Shown here piece after piece: positions 33,318 through 44,355 of a DNA stretch of 64,000 nucleotides. Position 1 is the first letter of the stretch. The number at the start of each line of letters is the position of its first letter. Source of the DNA: Kalmusia sp. IMI 367209. Its lineage: Eukaryota; Ascomycota; Dothideomycetes; Pleosporales; Didymosphaeriaceae. The position numbers and the translations under genes were made by a program. Location: the NCBI GenBank assembly GCA_027946365.1, contig JAPEUQ010000008.1:310001-374000 (forward strand). Reading direction: 5' to 3'. A model generated the notes under the pieces. It was not told the origin of the DNA. It saw only the letters and a program-made list of their open reading frames with translations, and did not search any database.

Positions 33318-35726
33318 TTGGTGAAAAGAAAAGCCAGGGTAGAGGAGGCGGTGAAGGCGAAGACGAAGCACCCGGGAGAAGAATAGGAGAAAGCTAGTCT
33401 ATTCGATACAGACAAGAGCTTCAGCCGATGAAGATCTTGAGTCGCTTTACTTCTTACATGTACATGCAAATAGCAATCAAGCCCAATGCACGTTGACGGA
33501 GTAGGTCCGAAGCTTTGCAGCACGTTCCCAATTGAACACATCCCAATTTATGTTGCGTCTGCGCGAGTCCCGCCTGCAGCTTGGTTCTTTCGCCGCTATT
33601 ACCCTGTTGCTTGTTTCCAATCAGCTTGCGACACGAGTTCCAGTAGATGTATGATGAGGTCACCTCCGCGTCTCGTGTAACCCATGCAAATCGCTTGCCA
33701 TCGGTTCTTGGGAAAGGGAACTCGAGTTCCGTTCAAGCGGGTCTGTTTCGATTAGTGATTGCGTTCTCTAAAGGCATGTGATACAATCTAAAGATATATT
33801 GTATTGTTGATCTCGATGCAAGTACAAGGGCGCTGTGCTTGGACACCGAGATTGTCCTGTGCGCAGTACCAGTGTCTGAAGACCTTGCACTTGTGATGCA
33901 TTGCGGGTTAAGCGGAACCCCTTGTATGGTTTAGATGGCTTCCACTATTCGACTGTACATTCTGACAGGAACGGAGGCTGATAGTATACGAAGGTGTAAG
34001 AATTATAAGCAGTCGTGGGCATTGGCCCAGAAATCGTACAGAGAATCCACGAGCAAGGCCAATTGACGTTGCCGGCAAGCGAGGCCAGCTCCTCGGGCTC
34101 CGTCCAATTACGACCCGGTGAAAGACACCCCCACGTGCCGATTGTCAGCTCGTGTGTCAAAGGTATCGTTAAATTTACCATGAAGGACGTAGTAGGATTC
34201 GAAGTCCCTGTCAGACGGTGTTGTGGTCGTTGGACCGGACCTGACAGGCTGCAAGGAGGTGGCCATTGCTTACTTGGTGCTCAATTCCGGAAAATAGCAA
34301 GCATCGTCATGCTGTAGATGCCTCGGGAGGATACACTGCCCGGAGAGGAGAACCAGATTGAGGGAAAATCGAGGGTTTCTTGGTGCCGGGGTCGCTTTTG
34401 CTTGCTGCGCAACGGGCCGGTGCTAATGTCAGTAATCGCACCGTGCGTGTCGATGGCGGACACCAACACTCCGTGTTGTTGGAGAAGATTGTCGCCCGGC
34501 ACTGCCGATGGATATAACGGCGGACGATCGTCAAGCTCGTACGAATGTTTTCCGTTTCTGGGAGGAGGTCATCCGCTTCAAGGCGTCATGGCGAGTACCT
34601 GCAGGAGCCGTAGGGCTGGAGTCCGATACGAGAGGAGGATTTTGCGAGGGATTCTGCGCGTACGCCGGCTATGGCAGGGGGTGCTGCATAAAGCGTGTGG
34701 TACAACAAGTTGGCTGGTGGTGAATGGATCCGTTGACCATGTTCGTGCAGGTGGACGGCCTGTGGCGATAGTCATCGTGTTTTCCACCTCTTGGGCACGT
34801 GACGCGAGGCAGGGGAGACAAGAGCAGTCGTTTCTCTTGATGGAGAAGGTGCTGCTGGTGCACGTCGGTCGTGTTTCTGCTCTTGAGCTAGCCGTCGAAC
34901 CACCACCGCCTCCCGCCCCTCTCCACCGCGCGTTTCGATTTCAGCGGCGACTGGCGTCCACTACGGCGGACAGACGAGCTATGCGCAGATACGAAACATG
35001 ATGGAGCTAAGGGGACGCCTGAGTTGTGACTCGCGTCTGTCGAGAGAGTCCAGCCCACGCGCCCAGCCGCTATGCGCACCGAATCACCGATATCACAGTC
35101 CCAGAGCCGACGCCATGGGAGCGCTAATGTGACTGCGAGAGAAGGTTGTCGCTAAGCGTGTCACCATGGCTTCCGACGGGGAGCTGGTGTTGACAACCGG
35201 CCTGCACACGCTGGCCCTCCCACGACCCGACCGACGAATATCGTCCGTCCCCCGGGCGCGAAGGATTTGCTGCAAGGAGCGCGCTCCTTTTGACGCGCGG
35301 AAAATTCCTGGACCAGGGCTAGCCCGTCGCTCGGAACGTGCGCTTAGCTAAACGCTGCTATCTCCGGGCAAAACTTGCAATAATCAACACACCGTTCGCG
35401 CCGCTGCCATGCGATAGCGCAGGTGACCAGGTCAAGCCATGTCGTTTTGGTGGCACGTAACACGACAGCGAAGAGATTGCGGTGGCTATACTGGAACCAG
35501 GATAAACGGCATTCGTGACGTGCCCACGGCCGCACCCTACAAACGGTCTAGGGTCGGCGACATGATGTTCACGCCAGCCCGAAACCTGGGCCGCGGCTGC
35601 GGCAGCGTAGCGTGCGCATCCATCGACGCTCCACTGTATGTAAAGGAGGCCCGACCGCCCGGGTCAGCGGCTACTCTGTATCTCCTCGCGTTACCCGTCC
35701 TATTCTGTCCCACTCAATTCACGACC
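33318..35726. other. Long intergenic stretch upstream of the terpene cyclase
   Basis: In 2.4 kb several open frames exist, the longest 227 codons at 34318-35001 on the plus strand. They are Arg/Cys/Trp-rich, lack domains and look like chance frames in GC-rich DNA. No prenyltransferase, P450 or transposase motif was found in any frame I read. The last part must hold the cyclase promoter. Confidence 0.45.
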
Positions 35727-37075
35727 ATGGAATTCAGGCATTCGGATGTCCTGGCTCCTGGCGAGTACAGGGACGATGGCCTGGCAAATGGTATTCCCCT
35801 GAGAATACACAGAGATCCTTTCCAGGAGATCGCTGGCAGTCTCCGCGCACAAAACGATTGGAATTCTTCCGTCAGTCCCGTAAGAGACTACCAGGGCGGC
35901 CTGGGACACCCGTTCAGTTTCATTCGTGTGACTATACCCGAATGCATCCCCGAGCGCCTAGAGATCATCTCTTATGCGAATGAATATGCCTTTTTATACG
36001 ATGGTATGAGGAACCACGTGACCAAAGATCGTTTCGCCACTGACGCCGCAAAGACGAGATGGAAAATCTGGACTTGAAGAATGTAAGCAAGCACCTACTC
36101 ATCCAGCTTCGACTGCCTGCTGACGGATTGTAGTTCAAGGAAGGCCGCGATGACATGCTCCACGTCTTTGGCGACGATGCACTCAACGAAAAGGTATCGG
36201 ATGAGGTGCGACCGGAGAAGAAGCTGCAAGCGAAAATGCTTGCCGAGATGATGGCCATTGATCGGAGTCGAGCCATCACCACAATGAAGGCATGGGCAAA
36301 ATTCGTCCAGCTCGCATCGCGTACCCGATCCGAACCTTTTGAGACATTGGACGAGTACCTTCCTAGCCGAGCGATCGACGCAGGTGAATTGTAAGTTAAC
36401 GCTGTTATGCCACGTCGTCGAAGTTGGTGGTGCGCAAGCTGACACGATTCGATACCAAGGTTCTGGTACGGCATGCTTACGTTTGCGATGGCGCTCACAA
36501 TCCCACCCACGGAGTTGGATTTGTGTATGAGGCTTGCGCGCCCCGGTTACGCGGCGATTAGTCTGACCAATGATTTGTACTCGTGGCGCAAAGAACGCGA
36601 GGACGCCGAAACGGCTGGACAAGACTATGTCTTCAATGCGGTGTGGGTGATAATGCGTGAACGCAAATGCACAGAGGAGACGGCGATTAGTATATGTAAA
36701 GAGGAGATCAAGCGACATTTTGCCGAGTTCGAAGCTACTTTAGAGAGCTCCGAGACAAAGAACTTGTCCAAGGATACGCAGACATATCTCCAGGCTGTCA
36801 GGCTAAGCCATGTGGGGAACCTAGTGTGGAGCATATACTGCCCCCGTTATCGCCGAGGAGTGTAAGTGCTTCTTCCATTACCCTATTCCTTAGTTTCGTG
36901 ACGAAGCGAGGTTCTGATGTCATTCCCCAGCGACCAAATACCTGCTCCCGCCCCGGTCCCGACAACACGACTCTTCGAAACCGTCCTGAAGTTCGTCCTT
37001 TCGCCTTTCCAGCACTTCTTCTTCCTCATCCAGCGCCTCTTTCTGTTGCAAAAACTTGCACGGCTTGTCTCATAG
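35727..37075 (+). CDS. Class I terpene cyclase, stand-alone, related to the cyclase half of bifunctional fungal terpene synthases
   Basis: Five exons, 35727-36003, 36054-36082, 36134-36390, 36460-36861 and 36931-37075, join in phase to 369 aa. The first two introns have clear CTGAC branch points. The first metal-binding motif, YDDEME, is created across intron 1, with D92, D93 and E96. The second, the NSE triad, is N225, S229 and E233 in NDLYSWRKE. The LPSRAIDAGELFWYG block and the layout match the N-terminal cyclase domain of PaFS/AcOS-type (fusicoccadiene, ophiobolin) synthases. Those proteins continue into a prenyltransferase with DDxxD motifs. Here the protein ends in a hydrophobic tail of about 48 residues with no such domain. 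It should ionise a linear prenyl diphosphate made elsewhere. Chain length and product are unknown. Confidence 0.87.
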
Positions 37076-37687
37076 CGCCTGCTGTTCACCATCCGACCTT
37101 TCTTTTGCATTGTTCGCGACACCATAGCGGATTGTTCTTTTCATTCTAGCCAGGATTTCCTTTGTACTATCTAGCATCCCGATGGCTATCGGGTCTCGCT
37201 CATGTAATTTTTCTTCATTAGATGTGCATACATCGATAGCCTGCGCGCATTAGACTTGGGGGCATCTATGTAATTTGCAGGCTGCGGCTGCAGCCGCAGA
37301 TTCTCGGCGGAAAAGAGAAGGAAAAAGATAGCCGGGGACTGGCCTCCTACCCATGGTGATAGGGTTCTGGGTATACTCCCCTCACGCACCAATGATAATA
37401 CTACTACATGATTATTTCGTCCTACGGTCGCGGTAGATGTGATTACTAACAATGAAGAATCTATGATCGCGCGGTATCCCAGCTAAATGAAATTCGATTG
37501 AATTGTAAGTGTTCCCTAACTGAGTGTATGAAAGCTCGTGAAACCCTCTCATTTCCTGCTACCTTGTCCTATCCCTTGCTACGAAATTACTACTCTTGGT
37601 CGTTACAAACTCGAGCACATGAGAAAATCTCCATTACATTCCACCGTGCACCGGAGCGAAACCAGAATCCACTTGTCATCACCCTTC
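37076..37687. other. Convergent intergenic stretch
   Basis: The space between the cyclase stop and the stop of the secreted-protein gene has no coding frame with support and no trace of a prenyltransferase domain. Confidence 0.45.
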
Positions 37688-38219
37688 TCACCATTTGCAC
37701 CAATAGCTCCTCATCGGGTTGAACCTGATGATCTCTCCATACTTTAGATTGCCGGACCACACCACGTCGCCCTTGCAATTGATTTCCCTGGACCAAGACA
37801 CCGTCAGTAAACACATTCATCAAGACACGAGAAAAGGGGACACTGGCGACTTACGACCAGAAGGTGCACGACTTGCAGTCATCGTTGAGCACAGCCTGCG
37901 CGCTGATTTTATAATTATAGCTCTCTTCGCCGCACTGGTTGACCACGAGGCGATTGGAGCCCGGGAAGTTCCTGCACGCAGATCAGCTTGTTAAGAGTGG
38001 GTACGTGGCGTGGGGACACACGCACCGGTCGAAGGCGGTGCCGCAGGTGTGGCCGACGTCTGGTGGAGACGGCTCTTTGGTGAGGGAGACGATTGGGTCG
38101 AGCACGGGATCGATGATGGGTGTGCCAGTTGGGCCGCTGCTGGGTGTGCCTAGGATGGCGCTACTGAGCGTGGGAAGGGCAAAAGCGAGGGAGATGAGGA
38201 CGGTGCTGGGGAGCTTCAT
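37688..38219 (-). CDS. Small secreted six-cysteine protein
   Basis: Three exons, 38219-38026, 37971-37855 and 37787-37688, join in phase to 136 aa. A classical signal peptide covers residues 1-20 (LISLAFALPTLSSA). A Pro/Thr/Ser-rich linker follows to about residue 55. The mature C-terminal region of about 80 residues holds six cysteines, enough for three disulfides, and ends in an aromatic tail (SYWCKW). There is no enzyme motif. Size, signal and even cysteine number fit apoplastic effectors or small antimicrobial or structural secreted proteins. It is convergent with the terpene cyclase. Confidence 0.75.
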
Positions 38220-40090
38220 TTCTGCGGCTTGGCTTCGCGAGGCTGTGGGATTGTGAGCGTCGGGAGTGTAGACGACGATGTAGGTGTGTGGATTGTGAGA
38301 GGTCGTTGGGCTTTTATGCCGGGGTATGCGGCGTGAGGGTTGGTGCGGAAAGCAGCAGGTGCGCTTGTATTATGGATGGAAATTGCGAACTGGACAGTTG
38401 GAAGGCGCAATGGAATTGAGAGGTTAATGTGTTAGCTACCTGTTCATCACAATGTAGACATGTCCTGCACCGTGCTTTTCTGGACCTGTGCTACTCTCAT
38501 CTCAGAGCCGTTGCCGCTCTAATGTAGTACAATGATTTCGTTATCTAGCCGCAGCAATCTTCATGGACGATCAGGAGATGTTCTCTAATCCAAATCTTAC
38601 ATATATAGCTGTATTATGCACGAAGGCAATCTGCTGCCCCTTGGCACGTAGTTCAAGCATGCATTTCTGCTAGTGCACTTCTGACTCCTACCTACACAAT
38701 GAGCTTTTCCTTTTAATCAAACTGAGTATCCCCGCAGCATTTCTGCATACAAAGTGAGAGTTCATCTGGCGTATAGAAACAACAAGTGACACAGTCATGG
38801 TTCGTCGTGCGTGTGACAGTGAAATCCGGCTCTAAGCTGACGCTTCCGCAAGTGTTGGTATCCAGGTGGATGTCGCTGAGGATATAAGGACTGTTAGCTG
38901 AGCCACAGGATCAGGAGACACTAATTTCGGGAGAGACGTCGGTGGTCCTCATTTTGGTGCTCATGATGAAAGGAGGCAGAAGAGAAGGTCCAGCGAGGAT
39001 GGTGGTCACGAAAGTCATTTCGGTAGGATCGGGAAGCCGGAGTTGGGGAGCTGAGCTGAGATGTGGTACGAATTCCGGGGCTATATGAGTGCGGTCTGTA
39101 ATCTAGGTGGACAGGATGATTATGTGTGCTGCGACAGGCGCGAGGACCGGTGCATCACCTGAGACAGACCTAGAGGTGATAGATTGGGGGCGAGCGCACA
39201 TATGAGTCATCAGAGCATGAATACTGGTGGGATAAAAGACCATAGCCTATTACTAGCCGTTAGAAACGCTCCGAAGCCTTTCTCATGGGCAGTATCATAT
39301 CCTCGAAGGCAATAATTTTCAAAAAACAGAAAGTCCATTGTAGATTCACCGTAGACTCATGTGGTCTTTGCTGACAACGCAATTCACGTGAGGTTGATCG
39401 GATGTATATAGTGTGAATGATGTTTGATATCTTCTATTGTGTCTTCATTCTACGTCATTGTAGAGTGCTATTCAATAGTCCTCCAAGCCACTATTTAGCA
39501 GTATGAAGTGGTATTAACTATGGATTCTGCTACGACTTGTCTGCTTATTAATGGTAGTTCGCAACAGGATGTGAGTCTCAACAAGAACTAAATTCTTAAG
39601 ATTAAGAACTTTTAGAAAAGATTGCCAATGCATGTGAGTAAATCGAGAATGGTAAAGAAGACGCTCTCTACGTTGTTTGTGCGTTGTGCAGAAACCTTGT
39701 TTCACCAGCAATCTATCTCTAAATAGACCTACAGTTTGTGAATATACACTCTGCACACACTCGAGTGCGATCTGGTTGGACTTGTTTCAGAAGCATTGTT
39801 TGCTTGTCTTAGGCTGTCACCATAGAGAACGGCTTGCATGCAAGAGTGACTGGACTGCCCCCAAAAGGGATTACTGTGCCCTCTCATTGTGAATAGACTA
39901 TATATTCTCGAGTGAAATTACAATGGTAGTACTAGTTCCCATATATCGATTCCTCGTAGTTTTCTCTTGTCGAAACATCCCCAACCATAACACCACTCCT
40001 GTGTCTCAAACATCACAGCCCAACCATTTCAACTTGCTCCACCGAGAAAAGTATCTCAACCAAGACCCATTACAACCCAGTGTGAAGAAA
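38220..40090. other. Intergenic stretch, nothing recognised
   Basis: 1.9 kb of mostly A+T-rich DNA between two divergent genes. In-frame codons run upstream of the next gene from ATG 39923, but the peptide they add looks like untranslated leader. No tRNA or repeat was found. Confidence 0.45.
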
Positions 40091-41659
40091 ATGACTTCTG
40101 CCGACCCCACACTTATTGCTCTAAACTCAATTTACGTCTTCAAAGCCGAAATCCTCCAAGTCCTCCGCAGTCGAGTCGGGGACGAAGTGCTGGATGGGAT
40201 TGCGCTTGGGCTCAAGAACGGTACTTGGCCGACATATTTCTCTTCAGTCGAGGCTATGCAGTCAAGCTTAAGTACCATCCCGGAGTGGACCAGCGCCGAC
40301 ATGTTCACTCTCAGCTTACTTCGGGAGCACAAGGTCGACGAAGAGGCCATAGCAGCTACTTTTTTTCCACATCGACTGGCTTCAGAGCTCTCGCCAGCTT
40401 TAGTCCCTTGGAATCTATATAATGCTGACGACCCGTCGGTCCAGCCCACGGCATTACCGAAGCAGGATACATATCCTTTCGAGGCTGACAAGGTCAAGGG
40501 GATGCACGCTTTGCACGAACTCCACTTGAAGCGCAAGCAAGATCTCCTCAACTTCCAGAAGGAGGCGGGCTATCGAAAGTCTCGAGACAAAACCTACATC
40601 GCTATAACGGATCGGACCGTGATGTACCTTCGCAATGCTCTGAACAAGGTCGGCTGGCCGGGCGAGTGGAACCATGTTGGTGCAAAGCCAGTAGACGCAA
40701 ATGATATGATGGAAGCAGTCGAGGCTTATCTTCCTATTCTACGAGCCGCTGGTTATCATTACCAAATGCAGCCATTCCTGAACGTGTTCTTCCCACACGT
40801 GGACTCTGCGAAATTTAGGAGTTGGAGCGGGCAAAGAACGAAAGAATATCTTCGCGCGACTTCGGAAGCCGATGGAAAGAAAGCAGTTGCACAATTAGCT
40901 CCTAAGACTGTGAAAGAGAAGCCTATTTCTCAGCCAAAGCCCAAGGTGGCCAAGAACAAAACGGTAATAAATATTGGCTACTGGACCCCAGAAGAGACCG
41001 AAAAGCTCCAGACAGCTGTCCGCAATGATCTACCTAACAACAAGATCTACGCCTTGATCCCTACACGGACTCAAAACGCTGTTAGACACAAGATTACAGA
41101 CTTCAAGGCTACCCTGCGTCCATTGCCGACCGCCATCACGCCAGACAAAGCCAATGGCGCTCGTGAAGCTACTACTACTACTCGCGCAACTCTGGGCTCG
41201 AAGCCCAAGTCTCCAGTGCTCCCACAGCGGCCTGTCGTCGAGCCAATCTCTCCCATCCAGGACTTCCAATCGCACTTCCTTAAAGTTCCGGAATTCTCGC
41301 TAGACGACTACATGGACGTAGACGATTCATTAGTGCCAACCGATGACGGGCCCTGCCTAGTCCCATCGAGTCCTCTACCAGACGTGGTTCTATACGACAA
41401 CAACGGTCGAGCTATCCCAATGGATCCTTTCATGGGCTTTGATTCGTATGCGACGTTCCCCGATGATTTCAGCGATCGGATGGATACCGGCTATGGCAAT
41501 ATCTCCCATTGGGCTCCGGATCTGCAGGACGGCTTAGACTTCGCTCCTACGTCGCATCACCCCGTTATACCTGATGGCTTTACCACCTCATCGGAGTTGT
41601 TTTCGGATGATCTTGGCGATATTCTGAATTTTGATGACTTCCTGGAAACAATAGAATGA
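40091..41659 (+). CDS. Myb/SANT-like domain protein of unknown function
   Basis: Read from ATG 40091 (gaaaATGACT), 522 aa. An in-frame ATG at 39923 would add 56 residues of unlikely leader. The N-terminal 190 residues form a conserved-looking helical region without a name. Residues about 295-340 hold one Myb/SANT-like repeat (YWTPEETEKLQTAV, then IYALIPTRTQNAVRHKI), with spaced aromatic/aliphatic core positions. It is preceded by a Lys/Pro-rich linker. The C-terminal 140 residues are acidic and rich in Asp, Ser and Pro, resembling an activation region. A nuclear DNA-binding role is inferred. No specific family name can be given. Confidence 0.62.
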   Translation: MTSADPTLIALNSIYVFKAEILQVLRSRVGDEVLDGIALGLKNGTWPTYFSSVEAMQSSLSTIPEWTSADMFTLSLLREHKVDEEAIAATFFPHRLASELSPALVPWNLYNADDPSVQPTALPKQDTYPFEADKVKGMHALHELHLKRKQDLLNFQKEAGYRKSRDKTYIAITDRTVMYLRNALNKVGWPGEWNHVGAKPVDANDMMEAVEAYLPILRAAGYHYQMQPFLNVFFPHVDSAKFRSWSGQRTKEYLRATSEADGKKAVAQLAPKTVKEKPISQPKPKVAKNKTVINIGYWTPEETEKLQTAVRNDLPNNKIYALIPTRTQNAVRHKITDFKATLRPLPTAITPDKANGAREATTTTRATLGSKPKSPVLPQRPVVEPISPIQDFQSHFLKVPEFSLDDYMDVDDSLVPTDDGPCLVPSSPLPDVVLYDNNGRAIPMDPFMGFDSYATFPDDFSDRMDTGYGNISHWAPDLQDGLDFAPTSHHPVIPDGFTTSSELFSDDLGDILNFDDFLETIE

Positions 41660-42589
41660 AAAATGGTGTTTTCGCTCATATGGTACACTGAGTTGTGGTT
41701 TACGTGAGCATTAAGGTTCTTAGAGAAATCTTTCTAGAAAACTTAGCTTAGCATGTAGACTGTAGGGGGCAAAGTGAGTAGTTTCAATAGGTTCTTCGCT
41801 TCTAGAATAGACTAATACTCTTCTATCGGCGGTCAGCTTTAAAATAGACTATAAAATCGAATTTTCTACCTCATAAACCTAAAAGATCGTTTCGTAAGAT
41901 AGTAGAATGATGAATCGAAAACGGCCTTTGGCGGCGGACCAATGATGGAGTAAATGGTACTTATTGTTGGGCATCCTCGTCAACGTTGACCCACGAAGAC
42001 AGATCTGCCCGTCCCCATAAGCCCTTCTCCACTCAATGGTTAAGAACAACCGGTTAAATGACATTATGTCCTATTTGATGACTTTGATGAATAAGATGCT
42101 ACCTGCTTAGTGATTTGAGCCATGGCAAAAACACAAGTAACGTTAGACTTGATCTCCGTTAGAAAACCACAGACCGTTGGTCCACTTCTTGCTTCTTAGG
42201 TTTGTCAATTCCGACTATTCCTTTCTATCTTCGCTAGTATCTATTTATAAATTCTTGCAGCTTTACGTGACCTGAGCTTGCTTAGCTGCACATGTATACG
42301 AGTATGGACATATTCCAGCACCGGTCCCTAGATCTTGCGCCAGTCTCTGATGATGTTTGCGTGATAACGCATGCAACTCACTCTTAAAGAACGATTCGTA
42401 ACAGGGGATAGCTGGAAGATATTTTGTAAGTTGCCATTGTGTCCGTGGTGGAACGAGGTCGGTTGATGACAGAAGATTGAGAGCTGATCAAATAGGCTTC
42501 ATTACCGTTTGTTAAGCGCTGGAAATGGTACAGGTTCTGCTGAGATGAAGTTGATCCTCCTCCTCCAAAACAGTAATTGAGCATCAATC
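41660..42589. other. A+T-rich convergent intergenic stretch
   Basis: No gene is visible. The sequence is A+T-rich with runs of TAGA/CTAG-like words. It holds the 3' ends of the Myb-like and orphan genes. Confidence 0.45.
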
Positions 42590-43486
42590 CTACCAATCCG
42601 AGTAATCAGAATCATAGTCATCTTCCTCTGTCGTCGCATCCTCCACCTGCCACTCATCGCTGCCTGGCTCGCTGATTGGCCATTTATTCAATCCGCTCCG
42701 CTGCTTTTCAGAGATATCGAAGCGATTTTCAAAAACCTCCCGGATGATCTTCCTCGTTCTACATCGAAATATTCTTCTATGAGAGACAATATATTGGACA
42801 GCATTGTAAGCGATGTTGCTATCCTTCGCGTCCAACTCAAACTCCCCAAGCATGAACAGGTAAAGGAGTTGGAAAGCTGCATCTCGCGGTACACTCTTCA
42901 ATCCTTTGATTGTTCTTTTCTCATCTGGATCCCACTCGTCCCTTCCAAGTTTCGTATCCTTTACAATATCGCACAACTTGCGATTCTTGAGAACATCGAT
43001 GGCAAGATATTCGAAGGTCTCACAAAGAATACGGTAGTCTGATAGCTGTGTTGGCATAAGGCGGAAGATTTGCCGGTATCCTTGCTCTACGCTAGAGTTG
43101 ATGATATCGAAGAACGGTACATCCTCGTGTACGGGAGGCTGGCCAGCTCTTTGCTGAAATCCTAAGAAAGCATCAAAATAGGGAATCTTCTTCAGGTCGA
43201 CGAGGTACTCTTTCACTCCTATTTGGATTGTAGCATGGGAATTCTGTCTCATTGTACTCTTGTTAGCGGTGTGAAATAACTAGTAGCTGCTGGGGGAAAT
43301 CATCCTCACGTCGATGCCTACTCCTTCATTCATGTCTCTTACAATGGAAGCTAAATTGACCAATTCGACGGCTGTGTTGGTCGAGGTTAAGCGAAAAGGC
43401 TGGATAAGAGGTGTGTTGGGGGGAAGTAATATCAATTGAATACACATGGAACCCTTCAAGCAGACTTGAATAATAATCGTCGCCAT
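42590..43486 (-). CDS. Hypothetical protein, possibly BTB-like, acidic C terminus
   Basis: Two exons, 43486-43310 and 43258-42590, are joined by a 51-nt intron (GTGAGG to AACAAG) in phase 0 to give 281 aa. The second exon opens with IQIGVKEYLVDLKKIPYFDAFLG, which has the strand-helix rhythm of the start of a fungal BTB/POZ domain (a hydrophobic strand, then a PYF-type helix). The rest is helical, with RDAAFQLLYLFMLGEFELD, and ends in an acidic tail. No catalytic residue pattern is seen. The BTB suggestion is inference from pattern only. Its neighbours at 40091 and 44356 are also poorly characterised fungal proteins. Confidence 0.55.
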
Positions 43487-44355
43487 TTTATTATGTCCAT
43501 TTTTTTGTGAGATATATACCAGAGGATGGGGAATGTATCTGAAAACTTCTTGAGGCGGTGGCATGGACTCGAGTGGCACAATCCCTTGCTCTATCTCCAA
43601 GATAATGGATATCAGATGAGAATGAGGGGTCATTACGTGCATTCCTGCTATAAAACTCCACAATTGGCTCTAATATCCCATTGTCGGCTACTGAGGTATG
43701 TATCTGAGGTATGTATTGTACGAACCATCCAGATCCAGTGTCCTGAAATGCTACCTAGAAATGAAAGTACGTCACTTGGTCATCTAGAGCCATGGTTGGA
43801 GGAGGGCAATTACATTGTTAGAACAGAATTGTGGTATCGTCAAGGGCGGTGATTGTGTATGCCTATCAGAATCAAGCACAAGCTGCATCTTCGCCTTTTC
43901 AGGGGTTGCAAAGAATCATCGTCGAGTTTGGCCGGATTGAGATTGAACACCCGAGGACTAATATACCTTTGGTATGTTATTTTCGAGCCTGGTCCAGTCG
44001 GAGAGCAGTAAGTCTAGACTCTCAAGAATCATCATGGACCTATTTTCCCACCCCTCCTAATATCATGTGCTCCCATGAGCGCGTCGATAGTCTTACCCAA
44101 GTTAGAAAGATACAACGACAGCTGCTCCATTGAATATGGTAAGAGCTGGCGTTAGACTCGTTTCCAACGTAGGCGCCCCTTGCTTCACTACCTCATTCAG
44201 AAGACCCTGCTAATTAAAAATTTCTCTTGGCTGCAAGCATTCCAACGTAAGTGCCGAGTCAATATCGGGCATTATATTAAGCGATGATAAGGTGATGATC
44301 TGCTCTGTCCAGAACAGAATTGCTCTCGCCTCCATACAGGCCATCCACTTTGAAG
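43487..44355. other. Divergent promoter region, nothing recognised
   Basis: The region between two outward-facing genes. Two plus-strand frames of about 100 codons (43526-43852, 43831-44133) lack domains, clear exon joins or good starts, and I do not accept them. Confidence 0.45.

Noticed and set aside
34318..35001. A 227-codon plus-strand frame upstream of the terpene cyclase
   Set aside because: Arg/Cys/Trp-rich without domains, overlapped by antiparallel frames of similar quality. A chance frame in GC-rich DNA is more likely.
33318..40090. A prenyltransferase or P450 partner for the terpene cyclase
   Set aside because: No DDxxD pair, FxxGxRxCxG heme loop or ExxR motif was seen in any frame around the cyclase.
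43526..44133. Two plus-strand frames of about 100 codons
   Set aside because: They sit between two divergent genes, have no motifs, and cannot be joined by a convincing intron.
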